Of a stretch of 40,954 bases of DNA, positions 7,980 to 17,119 are shown in pieces (within the stretch, counting starts at the first letter, position 1; each line of letters opens with the position of its first letter). The stretch covers positions 28,227-69,180 of the forward strand of contig DIPL01000007.1 of the NCBI GenBank assembly GCA_002424095.1, written 5' to 3'. The notes under the pieces are model-generated. The model was not told the DNA's origin. It ran no database searches and was given only the letters and a program-made list of their open reading frames with translations. The position numbers were made by a program, and so were the translations under genes. The DNA is from Christensenella sp. UBA5489. GTDB taxonomy: Bacteria > Bacillota > Clostridia > Christensenellales > UBA1242.

Positions 7980-8671
7980 TTAAAAAGTGTGTAAACATTT
8001 TTTTGTAGACATATATTCCCAAATAATATTATCAAGTTTACTTATTGTTATTTTAGGATAAAGTTCTTTGACTTTGTTGTATTCATAAATAAAAGCATCT
8101 TTTAATTTACCATAATCTCCCATGCGAATATCTTTGTATCCTAATTCGTTATTAAAAAATCTATAAATCCAAGTATCATCTTTAAAGTATGTATTAAAGC
8201 CGCAGCCCATTAAAAAATATCTCCAAGTTATGCCGCTTCCTTGCCCTTTTATTTCTCTCCATTCTTTTTCAATTTTCTCAATGTTTGGAGAATTCAAAAG
8301 GTCGTTTTTTGTTTGAATATTGTTTCGATTAAGCATATCCATTGCGGGATAAAGTGCTTCTGCTTTTAATATTCCATTGTTTGATGATGTTCTTTGTTTA
8401 TTCTTGAAAGCCTCATCAGCTAGTTTGTTAAAGTCCCAGCTACTAAAAATACTCATAAATTGTTTTGGTGTAAAGGCATTATCATCAAAGCCTTTTGATT
8501 TTACATAGTTTCTAAACCTTCTAACAAGGGGCTCAACAGTGAGGCATATTTTGCTTGAATTGAAAATATGGAATCAACGGCAGTCATAACGACTCCATCA
8601 TTTCTGTTTACTTCATTATATTCAATATTGCCAAGCCTTTCTTTTCCAAGTATTTCTACAATTTTACTCAT
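7980..8671 (-). pseudogene. Frameshifted gene, HhH/base-excision-like fold family
   Basis: Two minus-strand reading frames join into one protein of about 230 residues. The first runs from the ATG at 8671 (AAAGG just upstream) through VMTAVDSIFSIQAKYAS. The second continues in the next frame with TVEPLVRRFRNYVKSKGFDD and on to the stop at 7980. The break is at about 8540, where TCACT would need one extra base to keep the frame. The second half has GQGSGITWRYFLM...DDTWIYRF, a signature I associate with proteins of unknown function having a helix-hairpin-helix, DNA-glycosylase-like fold. Either the gene has decayed or there is a base error in the assembly. Confidence 0.72.
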
Positions 8672-8849
8672 TACCTTTGATCTTTTTAATTTAAAATATC
8701 AGAATTTTTTTCACAGTCAATTATTTCAAGTTTTTATTTTTAATTGCAAACATATTTCAAAAGCAATCTTTTAAACTTGACTTTATTTTAGATATTAAGG
8801 TTTTTGATAAGAAATTCAATAGCATTAAAGTCAAGAAGATGAGCGGCTA

Positions 8850-11489
8850 TCAAGCCAATGGCGGTTCTTCTTTTGCTTTGTTTTTCTTAGGGTTGCTAAA
8901 TATTTTAATTACTAACTTTTCCAATCGTGGTAGAAAAATCAAATAAGGAATTGAACAGGAAAGTAGAATTAATGCAATAAGAGAAACCGTTCCATTAAAC
9001 ACAAACATTTCAAAAAATTCTGGAATTATAACAGTTGCCGCCGTTGTACATACAATCGCAATTATAGCAGCAACAGCACCCATCGGTGTGTATGGATATG
9101 TTATTCTCAATAAATTCAAAAGTCCTGTAAATGTTAGCATCAAAACGGTTAAAGTTTCCATTTCTGCAATATTAATCACTCCATATCTATTCAAAATGAT
9201 AACAATACCGACATTTAGAAATATAAGAAATCCGCTTGGAATCGCCTTTTTTAGAACACTTGGAATAAACGCTCCTTTGATTTTTTCATTATTCGGTTCA
9301 AGTGCCAAAATAAAGGATGGAATTCCTATTACAAAAACTTCAATTAAAAGAAGTTGAACGGATTCAAAAGGGTATGTCGTTGCCAAAAGTATTACAAAAA
9401 ACGCAACCATAAAACTTAAAAAAGTCTTCATTAAAAAGAGCGTCGACGAATTTTGAATATTGTTTACAACTTGTCTACCTTCACGCACAACAGACGGCAA
9501 AGACGAAAATTTCGAATCCATAAGCACTAACTGTGAAATATTTCTTGCGACGTCGCTACCGTCCGCCATAGCAATTGAACAATCCGCTTCTTTTAATGCA
9601 AGAGTGTCATTGACTCCGTCGCCTGTCATTGCAACAACGTGCCCTTTGTTTTTCAATGATTTAACAAGAATATGTTTTTGTTCTGGCGAAACACGCCCGA
9701 AAACAGTAAATTTTTCAGCAAGCGTTCCGACATCTTGCAAACTCACCCCTTCCAAACTTATGCAACGCTCGCTTCCTTCAACTCCAACACGCCTAGCAAT
9801 TGCACTCACTGTTGCGGGATTATCTCCTGAAATAATTTTTATTTGAACATCATTCTTTTTGAACCAGTCTATTGTTTCAATTGCATCTTCACGAATATGG
9901 TCTTCAAGTGCGATTATTGCATAAGGGACAAGATTTTCATAAACAACATCATCTTCGCTGAATTCGTCAGGAGTATATGAAATCATTAAAACACGTTGAC
10001 TTTGTTCGTTTAAAGTATTGATTTGATTTTGCAATCCTTCATCTATGTTTTTACAAACAAATTCAGGAGCCCCTAGAAAAAAACTACCAAGATTTTTGAA
10101 ATAAGTTGCACTGTGTTTTCTCTCAGATGAAAACGGCAAAACTTTGTCGGGTTCAATTATTGAATTATTTCCAAACTTTTTTATAAGCGCATAAGATGTT
10201 TGATTAACAGAAGTTTGAGATGCTAAATAAGAAGACATAATGATTTGAAATGTGGCTTCTTTTAAATTGTCGGTGTTGATTGTTATATCAGAGTTTTCAT
10301 TAATTCTTAATTCGTTTTTTTCATCGGTGTTTATTTTTTCAACCAAAGTCGTTGGCGGAATAAGTGCGGATGAAGTTTTATCATTTTTTTCTTTCTGGTT
10401 TTCTTCCGTTGTTTTTTCATTTAAAGTATTTTCTAATATCTCATTGGTATTTTTTATTTCAATGGCAACGCATTCAGAAACTTTTTTTTCTAAAAATTCA
10501 TTATCCATAATTTGTAAAGAAGTAACTTGCATTGTGCCATCGGTTATCGTTCCCGTTTTATCTAAACATAAAGTATCTGCTCTTGCGAGCATTTCAATGC
10601 AATATAAATCTTGAACGAGTGTCTTTTTTCGAGAAAGTTTGATAACACCAACAGCGAGTGCCACAGTAACCAGCAAAAACATTCCCGCCGGAACCATTCC
10701 AGTCAAAGCCCCGCAAGTTTTTGTAACAGCAGTAACAAAATCTCCGGATGCTGTGATATTGTTGTAATACATTATTATGGCAATTGGAATAATTGCAATG
10801 CCAATATATTTAATAATTGTGTTTAAGTCTTTAAAAAGATTTGAATTCGGACTCTTGAATTTTTTAGATTCCATTGCAATAGTCTGAATATAACTTTGAT
10901 TTCCTATTTTATTTATACGTGCACTACAAGTGCCAGAAACAACAAAACTCCCCGCCAAAAGTTCATCGCCCGAACGTTTTTTAATTGCATTTGATTCGCC
11001 GGTTAAAAGACTTTCATTCATTTCGACATAACCGTCAACCATAATACAATCAGCAGGAACTTGATTCCCAACTTCCAAAGTTATAATATCGTCAAGCACA
11101 ATACCGCTTGATAAAATTTTTGACTTAACACCGTTGCGAATAACTTCTGTTTTTGGTGCCGTTACAAGTGACAGTTTTTCCACAACGTACTTTGCCTTGC
11201 ATTCCTGTATAATAGCAATTAATGTATTTAAGGCAATAACAACGACAAAAAGTAAATTGTTATAAGAACCAACATATATATAAGCAAAAATAATAATTGC
11301 CCAAATGAGATTGAAATATGTAAAAGTGTTTTCTATTATAATGCCGAGATAAGTTTTTGATGATTTGATTTTACATTTATTCGTTAACTTATTCTTTTTC
11401 CTTTCTTCAACTTGTGAAAGAGAAAGCCCTTTGACAACATCGGGCTCATATCTTTCAATTGTTACGGTATTCTTTTTTTGTTTTTTCAA
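8850..11489 (-). CDS. P-type cation-transporting ATPase, CtpE-like
   Basis: 879 residues. Actuator-domain TGES at 163-166, phosphorylation motif DKTGT at 310-314, nucleotide-domain GAPEF near 473, and hinge TGDGVND at 622-628 are all intact. Membrane segment M4 reads GMVPAGMFLL and M6 carries ALEPN, as in the CtpE-like group, in which Mycobacterium CtpE is linked to calcium uptake; the ion here is inference. There is no N-terminal heavy-metal-binding domain. A polar, low-complexity stretch of about 60 residues (345-408, rich in N, E, K and T) interrupts the nucleotide-binding domain. The start is TTG with AAAGG eight bases upstream; a nearby ATG is out of frame. It has no operon partners. Confidence 0.92.
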   Translation of the reverse strand: MKKQKKNTVTIERYEPDVVKGLSLSQVEERKKNKLTNKCKIKSSKTYLGIIIENTFTYFNLIWAIIIFAYIYVGSYNNLLFVVVIALNTLIAIIQECKAKYVVEKLSLVTAPKTEVIRNGVKSKILSSGIVLDDIITLEVGNQVPADCIMVDGYVEMNESLLTGESNAIKKRSGDELLAGSFVVSGTCSARINKIGNQSYIQTIAMESKKFKSPNSNLFKDLNTIIKYIGIAIIPIAIIMYYNNITASGDFVTAVTKTCGALTGMVPAGMFLLVTVALAVGVIKLSRKKTLVQDLYCIEMLARADTLCLDKTGTITDGTMQVTSLQIMDNEFLEKKVSECVAIEIKNTNEILENTLNEKTTEENQKEKNDKTSSALIPPTTLVEKINTDEKNELRINENSDITINTDNLKEATFQIIMSSYLASQTSVNQTSYALIKKFGNNSIIEPDKVLPFSSERKHSATYFKNLGSFFLGAPEFVCKNIDEGLQNQINTLNEQSQRVLMISYTPDEFSEDDVVYENLVPYAIIALEDHIREDAIETIDWFKKNDVQIKIISGDNPATVSAIARRVGVEGSERCISLEGVSLQDVGTLAEKFTVFGRVSPEQKHILVKSLKNKGHVVAMTGDGVNDTLALKEADCSIAMADGSDVARNISQLVLMDSKFSSLPSVVREGRQVVNNIQNSSTLFLMKTFLSFMVAFFVILLATTYPFESVQLLLIEVFVIGIPSFILALEPNNEKIKGAFIPSVLKKAIPSGFLIFLNVGIVIILNRYGVINIAEMETLTVLMLTFTGLLNLLRITYPYTPMGAVAAIIAIVCTTAATVIIPEFFEMFVFNGTVSLIALILLSCSIPYLIFLPRLEKLVIKIFSNPKKNKAKEEPPLA

Positions 11490-11886
11490 AGCATAAACCT
11501 TTTATATTAATTGAGTAATTTTAATGAAAGAGTTAATCTATTTATCATATAAAAATATTTTACTCTACATTGTAAATAAGTATTCAATAATTATCACATA
11601 AAAATAAAAAAAAGTCAAATAAAGTCGCAAACTCAAAATAAAAAATAAGTAATTTTTAATTAAAATAGTTTATATTTTTATACAAAGCAAAATAGTACGC
11701 TATTCAACACTTTGTGTTTTAGAGATAAAACTAACAACTGTTAATATTTTTTTTATTTAATTGACTAATATTCAATTTTTTAATATAATTTTATAGTTTG
11801 CTTATAGTTTTTCATTTTATTTAAAAATAATAGAAATTAAAATTAGCAAATAAAAATCAAATAAAAATAAAAATTTAAGGTGTGAG
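11490..11886. other. Divergent intergenic region between the P-type ATPase gene and gltX
   Basis: A/T-rich, with no ORF of note. It holds the gltX promoter at 11761-11789. No T-box (no AGGGTGG-type element) and no terminator hairpin are visible in the gltX leader of about 90 bases. Confidence 0.5.
11761..11789 (+). promoter_or_regulatory. Promoter of gltX
   Basis: TTGACT at 11761-11766, 17-base spacer and perfect TATAAT at 11784-11789. The predicted start at about 11796 gives a 5' leader of roughly 90 bases. Confidence 0.82.
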
Positions 11887-13353
11887 ATGAGCGAAAAAAA
11901 ATCACTTGTAAGAACGAGATTTGCACCAAGTCCAACGGGCTATATGCATATAGGAAATTTAAGAACGGCACTTTTTGCATTCTTGTTTGCACGTTCTCAA
12001 AAAGGCACGTTTGTTTTAAGGATTGAAGATACCGACCAAAAAAGATATGTCGCCGATGCTGTCGATATTATATATTCAACATTGAAGCAGGCAAAAATAA
12101 TTCACGATGAAGGACCTGATATTGGCGGAAAATTTGCTCCATATATTCAAAGCGAGCGAAAAGATATATATTTAAAATATGCACAAGAACTTGTCGAGAG
12201 TGGCAAGGCTTATTATTGCTTTTGCGACAAGCAAGAAAGAGTTTATGAAAACGATGAACAAAGTGGCTATAACCGAAAATGCCGTAACTTGTCTTTGGAA
12301 GATGCGAAAGAATTAATTAAAAAAGGGCAAAAATATGTCATAAGACAAAAGATGCCACTTGAAGGAAAAACAAAGTTTAATGATTTGGTTTACGAAGAAA
12401 TTGAAGTCGAAAATGAAATGCTTGAAGACCAAATATTAATCAAAGGCGATGGTATGCCAACATATAACTTTGCAAATGTGATTGACGACCATCTTATGGA
12501 AATTTCACATATCATTCGGGGTGCGGATTTTTTATCATCAACTCCAAAATATAAGTTGCTATACGAAGCATTTGGCTGGCAAGTTCCGCATTTTGTTCAT
12601 CTGCCATTGATTATGGGAATGAATAACGACGGCACAGTTTCAAAGTTGTCTAAACGGCACGGTGCAACAAGTTTTCAAGAACTGGTGGCACAAGGTTTTT
12701 TATCCGAAGCCATTATTAATTATATTGCATTGCTTGGTTGGAATCCAAAAAACGAGGGCGAAATTTTTTCAATTGAGGAATTACAGAATATTTTTAATTT
12801 AGCGGGTGTTTCAAAATCATCTGCAATTTTTGACTATAACAAACTTGCGTGGATGAATTCGTTATATATAAAAGAAATGAGCGAGCAAGATTTTGCAAAA
12901 AAGGCAAAAGGTTTTGTGGGCGAATTGCCAACACAAATTGAAAGAAGTTGGAACGAACTTGCAGCACTTTTAAAAAGTAGAATTAAAACTTTTTCGGAAG
13001 TGCCATCAAAAATTAAATTTTTATTAAAGCGACTTCCTTTTGATTTAAACATTTTTATTAATAAAAAAAATAAAACAACTTTTGAGTCATCTTTAAAAAG
13101 TTTGCAACAAATTTCGACTTTATTGAAAGATGTTGAAATATGGGAAATTGAAGAAATAAATCGCATAATAAAAAAACTCGCAGAAGATGAAAACGCAAAA
13201 ATTGGCTACATAATGTGGCCTTTGCGAATTGCTGTTTCAGGTTTAGAAATCACGCCGGGTGGAGCAACTGAAATAATGCATATTCTCGGGAAAGAAGAAA
13301 GTCTCAATCGCATTACTCTTGCAATTCAACGTTTAGAAAATGAATTGAAATAA
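11887..13353 (+). CDS. gltX: Glutamyl-tRNA synthetase
   Basis: Class Ic synthetase, 488 residues, the normal length. The HIGH-type motif is in PSPTGYMHIGNLRTALF (15-31), and the KMSKS-type motif is SKLSKRHG near 252-259. The region IRGADFLSSTPKYKLLYEAF lies between them, and a helical anticodon-binding part forms the C-terminus. It charges tRNA-Glu and, in bacteria lacking GlnRS, also tRNA-Gln for GatCAB; which applies is not shown here. AAGGTG lies four bases before the ATG, and a good promoter lies 90 bases further upstream. The gene is followed directly by a REP-like palindrome. Confidence 0.96.
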   Translation: MSEKKSLVRTRFAPSPTGYMHIGNLRTALFAFLFARSQKGTFVLRIEDTDQKRYVADAVDIIYSTLKQAKIIHDEGPDIGGKFAPYIQSERKDIYLKYAQELVESGKAYYCFCDKQERVYENDEQSGYNRKCRNLSLEDAKELIKKGQKYVIRQKMPLEGKTKFNDLVYEEIEVENEMLEDQILIKGDGMPTYNFANVIDDHLMEISHIIRGADFLSSTPKYKLLYEAFGWQVPHFVHLPLIMGMNNDGTVSKLSKRHGATSFQELVAQGFLSEAIINYIALLGWNPKNEGEIFSIEELQNIFNLAGVSKSSAIFDYNKLAWMNSLYIKEMSEQDFAKKAKGFVGELPTQIERSWNELAALLKSRIKTFSEVPSKIKFLLKRLPFDLNIFINKKNKTTFESSLKSLQQISTLLKDVEIWEIEEINRIIKKLAEDENAKIGYIMWPLRIAVSGLEITPGGATEIMHILGKEESLNRITLAIQRLENELK

Positions 13354-13388
13354 AGATTGCCTCGCAGTAGTTTTGCACTCGCAATGAT
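13354..13388. repeat. REP-like palindromic element after gltX
   Basis: The sequence begins AGATTGCCTCGC and ends ACTCGCAATGA, with an outer ATTGC/GCAAT pair and an inner GCA/TGC pair. This outline (GATTGC..CGC ... CTCGCAATGA) is the same as short interspersed palindromes known from many bacterial genomes. It is distinctly more G/C-rich than the flanks and begins at the gltX stop. Only one copy is in the window, so its repeat nature is inferred. Confidence 0.45.
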
Positions 13389-13652
13389 TTTGAGATTAAG
13401 TAAACAGCGGAAAATTATAAATTGCAAATTCTGTAAGTTTTTCTATAAGCAATTTTCGAAAAGTTTTTTATTACTAAAATTTTTAAACCACTTAAAGAAA
13501 TGGTTGAAAAATATTTCTATTCGTGCTTTGCTTTCAATTGACTTTATACGTTGAATTTATCTATTTTCTTACAAAAAATTTTGTCTTAAAAATTTTGTTT
13601 TTCATCGCTTTTGAGTGAAAATTAAATAAGAAAAAATTTTGTGGAGAAATAA

Positions 13653-13847
13653 ATGCGACGTTGGTTTAAAATCTTGACTGGAATATCATTACATATTATA
13701 TTGCTATTAATGCTCTTTTGCGGAACTTTTTTACTCGGCTATGAAAAACTCAATTCAGAATCTCTGGTTATTTTTATAATTATATTTGCCGCCGCCTTTG
13801 AAATTATTTTTGTCGGATTATATTTATCAATAATCTTTAAAAAATAA
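13653..13847 (+). CDS. Small two-TM membrane protein
   Basis: 64 residues: a short basic N-terminus (MRRWFK), a hydrophobic segment at about 8-30, a polar turn, and a second segment at about 37-61, ending in KK. GTGGAG lies seven bases before the ATG, so it is probably translated. It precedes uppP on the same strand but 165 bases away, and uppP has its own -10 box. No family recognised. Confidence 0.68.
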   Translation: MRRWFKILTGISLHIILLLMLFCGTFLLGYEKLNSESLVIFIIIFAAAFEIIFVGLYLSIIFKK

Positions 13848-14000
13848 GATTTTTTGAATTAACTTTAATTTAGTTTTTTCTTTGTATTCTTAATTCTCTT
13901 CTATATTTCTTATTTAAATTTTGTTTATTTTTTTCTCTGTATTTAACTTAATTAATTAAAGCATTTTAAAATAAAGCGAATTAAGTTGAAAATTCTTGAA

Positions 14001-14006
14001 TAGAAT
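14001..14006 (+). promoter_or_regulatory. Candidate -10 box for a leaderless uppP transcript
   Basis: TAGAAT at 14001-14006 ends six bases before the uppP ATG, which has no Shine-Dalgarno site. No good -35 box is seen at the usual distance. Confidence 0.45.
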
Positions 14007-14012
14007 TATTTT

Positions 14013-14780
14013 ATGACACTTTGGATTGCAATTATTTACGGAATAATTCAGGGAATAACTGAATTTTTACCTGTTTCTTCAAGTGGTCATTTAGTTCTTT
14101 TAAATTCAATTTTCAAGGTCGAAGGAAATTTTATTATATTCAGTCTTTTGCTTCATCTTGCAACACTGTTCGCTGTTTTTTTTGTACTTAGAAAAGAAAT
14201 TTTTTATCTTTTTAAAAATCCATTTGACAAAAAAGCAATGAATTTATATATTGCAACAATTCCAACAATTATTATTGCTCTTTGCTTTATCGACTTTTTT
14301 GAAAGTTCTTTTTCTGGCGCAATTCTTCCAACTTGCTTTATGATAACGGCAACGTTGCTTTTTATCGTCGAAATTTTTAAAAAAACACAATATAAAAGAA
14401 TTAATAAAAAATCGGCAATCATTATGGGAATTGCACAAGGAATTGCAATTTTGCCCGGAATTTCACGAAGCGGAGCAACAATTGCCGCGGGGCTTTTATG
14501 CGGTGGAAAGCGAAAAGAAGTTTCAAGTTTTTCTTTTTTGATGAGCATTCCAATTATATTCGCTTCAATGATTTATGAAATCTATTCCTGCATAACAAAA
14601 GGAATACCAATTTTTGATACGCCTGTGTTACCTACAATTTTTGCTTTTCTTTTTGCCTTTTTTGTCGGTATAATTTGCGTTAAATTTATGATAAATATGC
14701 TTCATAAAGTAAAACTTTATTACTTTTCAATTTATTTAGTTATAATTTCAATCTTATCGTTTTATATTATAAGTTTTTGA
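14013..14780 (+). CDS. uppP: Undecaprenyl-diphosphatase (BacA family)
   Basis: Integral membrane enzyme that dephosphorylates undecaprenyl diphosphate, recycling the lipid carrier of peptidoglycan synthesis and giving bacitracin resistance. The first catalytic motif is GITEFLPVSSSGHL near residues 14-27 and the second is GISRSGATIAAG near 149-160; both are intact. 255 residues and about eight membrane segments are normal for the family. No ribosome binding site is seen; a TAGAAT box six bases upstream suggests a leaderless mRNA. The gene ends with TGA and faces a convergent neighbour. Confidence 0.95.
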   Translation: MTLWIAIIYGIIQGITEFLPVSSSGHLVLLNSIFKVEGNFIIFSLLLHLATLFAVFFVLRKEIFYLFKNPFDKKAMNLYIATIPTIIIALCFIDFFESSFSGAILPTCFMITATLLFIVEIFKKTQYKRINKKSAIIMGIAQGIAILPGISRSGATIAAGLLCGGKRKEVSSFSFLMSIPIIFASMIYEIYSCITKGIPIFDTPVLPTIFAFLFAFFVGIICVKFMINMLHKVKLYYFSIYLVIISILSFYIISF

Positions 14781-14878
14781 AATAGATTAAAAATGTGAAC
14801 TCATAAACGAACACGGAAAAATGCAAAAAATAAAAAAATTAATTAAGTTATTAGTTTCACACAAAAATATTCACTAAT

Positions 14879-15652
14879 TTAGGGCATCCTTTCAAATTCT
14901 GCGGCATTCGTTTTTTCCCAATAAAGAATATTTTTGATAAATTGTTGTGCTTTATTCAAATCTAATGTATTGCAATCATTCTTTCTCAATCGTCCCTCAG
15001 CATCAATCCAAACAGTTGATTTCGAGTTTTGCACCGAATTGATTTTTTGAAGTTCTCCAAAAATATTGTCAGCAGAAAGTCCGCCTGCATAGCCTTGCGG
15101 AATATTCTTGAAAATTGACTGATAATCTTTCGCCATTACTCCATAGCCAAATGATGAGTCATAAAGCACATCAAAGTTTTTTGTTTGAGAATATAAATCT
15201 TTGACAAATTTTGAATTCACTAGATTATATGGCACAATAAACCTATTTTTCCCGCTTTGCTTTTCAATCAGTTCAATCAAATTATTCGGATTTAATGCAT
15301 TGTTTCCATAACCACTACCAACAAGGTTGATTTGAATTCTCATTTTACCAGGAGCATAAGAAATCAACTCCGCCAAGTCATTCGGCAAATTTCCTTTAAC
15401 CCCAACTTCGGCACTCCATCCTGCGTTGACGTGCAACGCAATTCTTTCATCTGTAAGTGATGAGTTTTTCATAATTTCAAATAACTCTAAAATCCAATTA
15501 AATCTCGGCGAGCCCTTACTGCTTTTTTCTTTTGAAACCCCGATGCCAATTTCTGCTCGTGGATTTGCTTTCAAAAAAGAAACAATTTCTTGTTTGTTTA
15601 AAAGTTCATTTGCTCCGCAACAAGAAACTTTAATAATATCTAAATAATTCAT
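14879..15652 (-). CDS. TIM-barrel protein resembling phosphoribosylanthranilate isomerase (TrpF-like)
   Basis: 257 residues. The C-terminal part shows the usual last strands of a TrpF-type barrel: YAGGLSADNIFGEL, then TVWIDAEGRLR with an acidic residue after the strand, then DLNKAQQFIKN. Earlier strands carry IALHVNAGW and MRIQINLVGSG. True TrpF has a conserved Cys early (IKxCG); here KVSCCGAN at 8-15 fits. No trp genes are nearby, so it may instead be one of the stand-alone TrpF-like barrels of unknown role. GGAG lies five bases before the ATG. It is divergent from the following dehydrogenase gene and may share regulation with it. Confidence 0.6.
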   Translation of the reverse strand: MNYLDIIKVSCCGANELLNKQEIVSFLKANPRAEIGIGVSKEKSSKGSPRFNWILELFEIMKNSSLTDERIALHVNAGWSAEVGVKGNLPNDLAELISYAPGKMRIQINLVGSGYGNNALNPNNLIELIEKQSGKNRFIVPYNLVNSKFVKDLYSQTKNFDVLYDSSFGYGVMAKDYQSIFKNIPQGYAGGLSADNIFGELQKINSVQNSKSTVWIDAEGRLRKNDCNTLDLNKAQQFIKNILYWEKTNAAEFERMP

Positions 15653-15840
15653 TCTTTCTCCAATAATGCATAAACCTTATGATTAAAACCTTTATTCTAA
15701 ATCTAGAAAAAGTATAATATATAAAACTAATAATTTCAAGTTTTCGCTTGAAAAGTTTTTATGTTTTGCATATAAAAAATTTCTTTGACAATAATATATT
15801 TATTATAAAATTCTATTTAATTTAAGGGAGATTTTTTTTT

Positions 15841-16983
15841 ATGACTCATAAATCAAGAAAATTGAAAGTTACAATGTATGGATGCGGAAAAATGTCGCAA
15901 TATATAATGCGTTATGTCTTTGAAAAAAAAGGTGAAGTTGTCAGTGCTTTTGATATAAATCCTGAAATCATCGGCAAAGATATTGCTGAAATTATCGGCG
16001 GCGGATTTAAGAAAACTGGCATAATTGTCAAGCATACGCACGAACTCGAAGAAGAAATGGCAAAAAATTTTCCTGATGCGTGTATTGTTGCGACAATGAG
16101 TCTTTTGAATGACCTTGAAACTGTGCTGATGAAACTCGCTGGACTGGGTGTCAACACAATAACAACTTGCGAAGAGGCGTTTTATCCGTGGAACAGCAAT
16201 CCAAAACTTACCGAAAAAATTGACGCACTTGCAAAAGAAAATAGTTGCACAATTTGCGGTTCAGGTTATCAAGATGTTTTTTGGGGAAGTCTTGTAACCA
16301 CAGTTGCAGGAGCAACTCATAGCATTAAGAAAATTTTAGGTAAGACATCTTATAATATTGAAGATTATGGAATTGCGTTGGCAAAGGCACATGGTGCAGG
16401 TTTAACTATCGAAGATTTTGAAAGACAGGTTGCGAATGCTGATAATATAACGCCGAAAGAGAGAGAAAAACTGATTGACTCTGGAAAGTTTTTGCCGAGT
16501 TATATGTGGAACACAAACGGTTGGCTTTGTTCACAACTTTGCTTGACGATTAAGAGTCAAACTCAACGGTGCATACCGCAAACTCTCGACAAAGACTTGG
16601 ATTCATCAACACTTGAAATGACAATTAAGGCAGGAGATGCGACCGGTATGAGTGCAATTGTAACGACTGAAACGAAAGAGGGAATAACAATTGAGACTCA
16701 GTGCATTGGAAAAGTCTATGCCGCAGACGAATTCGACAGTAATCAATGGACAATTGAAGGTGAGCCAACAACAACAGTAACCATAAACAAGCCCGCAACC
16801 GTTGAATTGACGTGTGCGACAGTTGTAAACCGTCTTGCCGACCTTTTGGAATCTCCTTTCGGTTTTTATACAACCGACAAAATGCCGAGTCCATTTTTTG
16901 TACGTGATTTAAGAGTTTTTGAATATGATGACGAATGCGAATGTTGCATAGATGAATGTGACTGCGACGAACATAAAGATTGA
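15841..16983 (+). CDS. Diaminopentanoate dehydrogenase-like (dihydrodipicolinate-reductase superfamily) enzyme with Cys-rich tail
   Basis: 380 residues. An N-terminal Rossmann nucleotide-binding fold begins with the MYGCGKMSQYIMRY pattern (G.G.M). The substrate domain contains VAGATHSIKKILG and YNIEDYGIALAKAHG. This is the architecture of 2,4-diaminopentanoate dehydrogenase of clostridial ornithine fermentation and its relatives in the DapB superfamily. No other ornithine-pathway gene (ortA/B, oraS/E) lies nearby, so the substrate is open. The last 18 residues (363-380) hold five Cys among Asp and Glu, an addition not expected in the family and suggestive of metal binding. AAGGGAG lies ten bases before the ATG. 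Confidence 0.75.
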   Translation: MTHKSRKLKVTMYGCGKMSQYIMRYVFEKKGEVVSAFDINPEIIGKDIAEIIGGGFKKTGIIVKHTHELEEEMAKNFPDACIVATMSLLNDLETVLMKLAGLGVNTITTCEEAFYPWNSNPKLTEKIDALAKENSCTICGSGYQDVFWGSLVTTVAGATHSIKKILGKTSYNIEDYGIALAKAHGAGLTIEDFERQVANADNITPKEREKLIDSGKFLPSYMWNTNGWLCSQLCLTIKSQTQRCIPQTLDKDLDSSTLEMTIKAGDATGMSAIVTTETKEGITIETQCIGKVYAADEFDSNQWTIEGEPTTTVTINKPATVELTCATVVNRLADLLESPFGFYTTDKMPSPFFVRDLRVFEYDDECECCIDECDCDEHKD

Positions 16984-17119
16984 TTTAATTTTTTAATATT
17001 ATTTCTTTAAAATATTTATTCAACAATTTCAATGCTTGTCATTTCATAAATCATAATTCAGCATTTTTTGTATTTATTAAAAATTGTTTATTGTTGTTTT
17101 AGTGTTGGTTTTTAAATTA

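Noticed and set aside
10252..10826. Plus-strand ORFs opposite the P-type ATPase gene
   Set aside because: They are shadows of the minus-strand coding sequence, with low-quality composition and no ribosome binding site.
11790..11886. T-box or other riboswitch before gltX, aspS, argS or alaS
   Set aside because: None of the leaders is long enough or carries a T-box AGGGTGG element or antiterminator pair; the argS and alaS leaders are near zero.
13357..13554. 65-residue plus-strand ORF after gltX
   Set aside because: Its start lies inside the REP-like palindrome, it has no ribosome binding site, and its Lys/Phe-rich composition is that of A/T-rich non-coding sequence.
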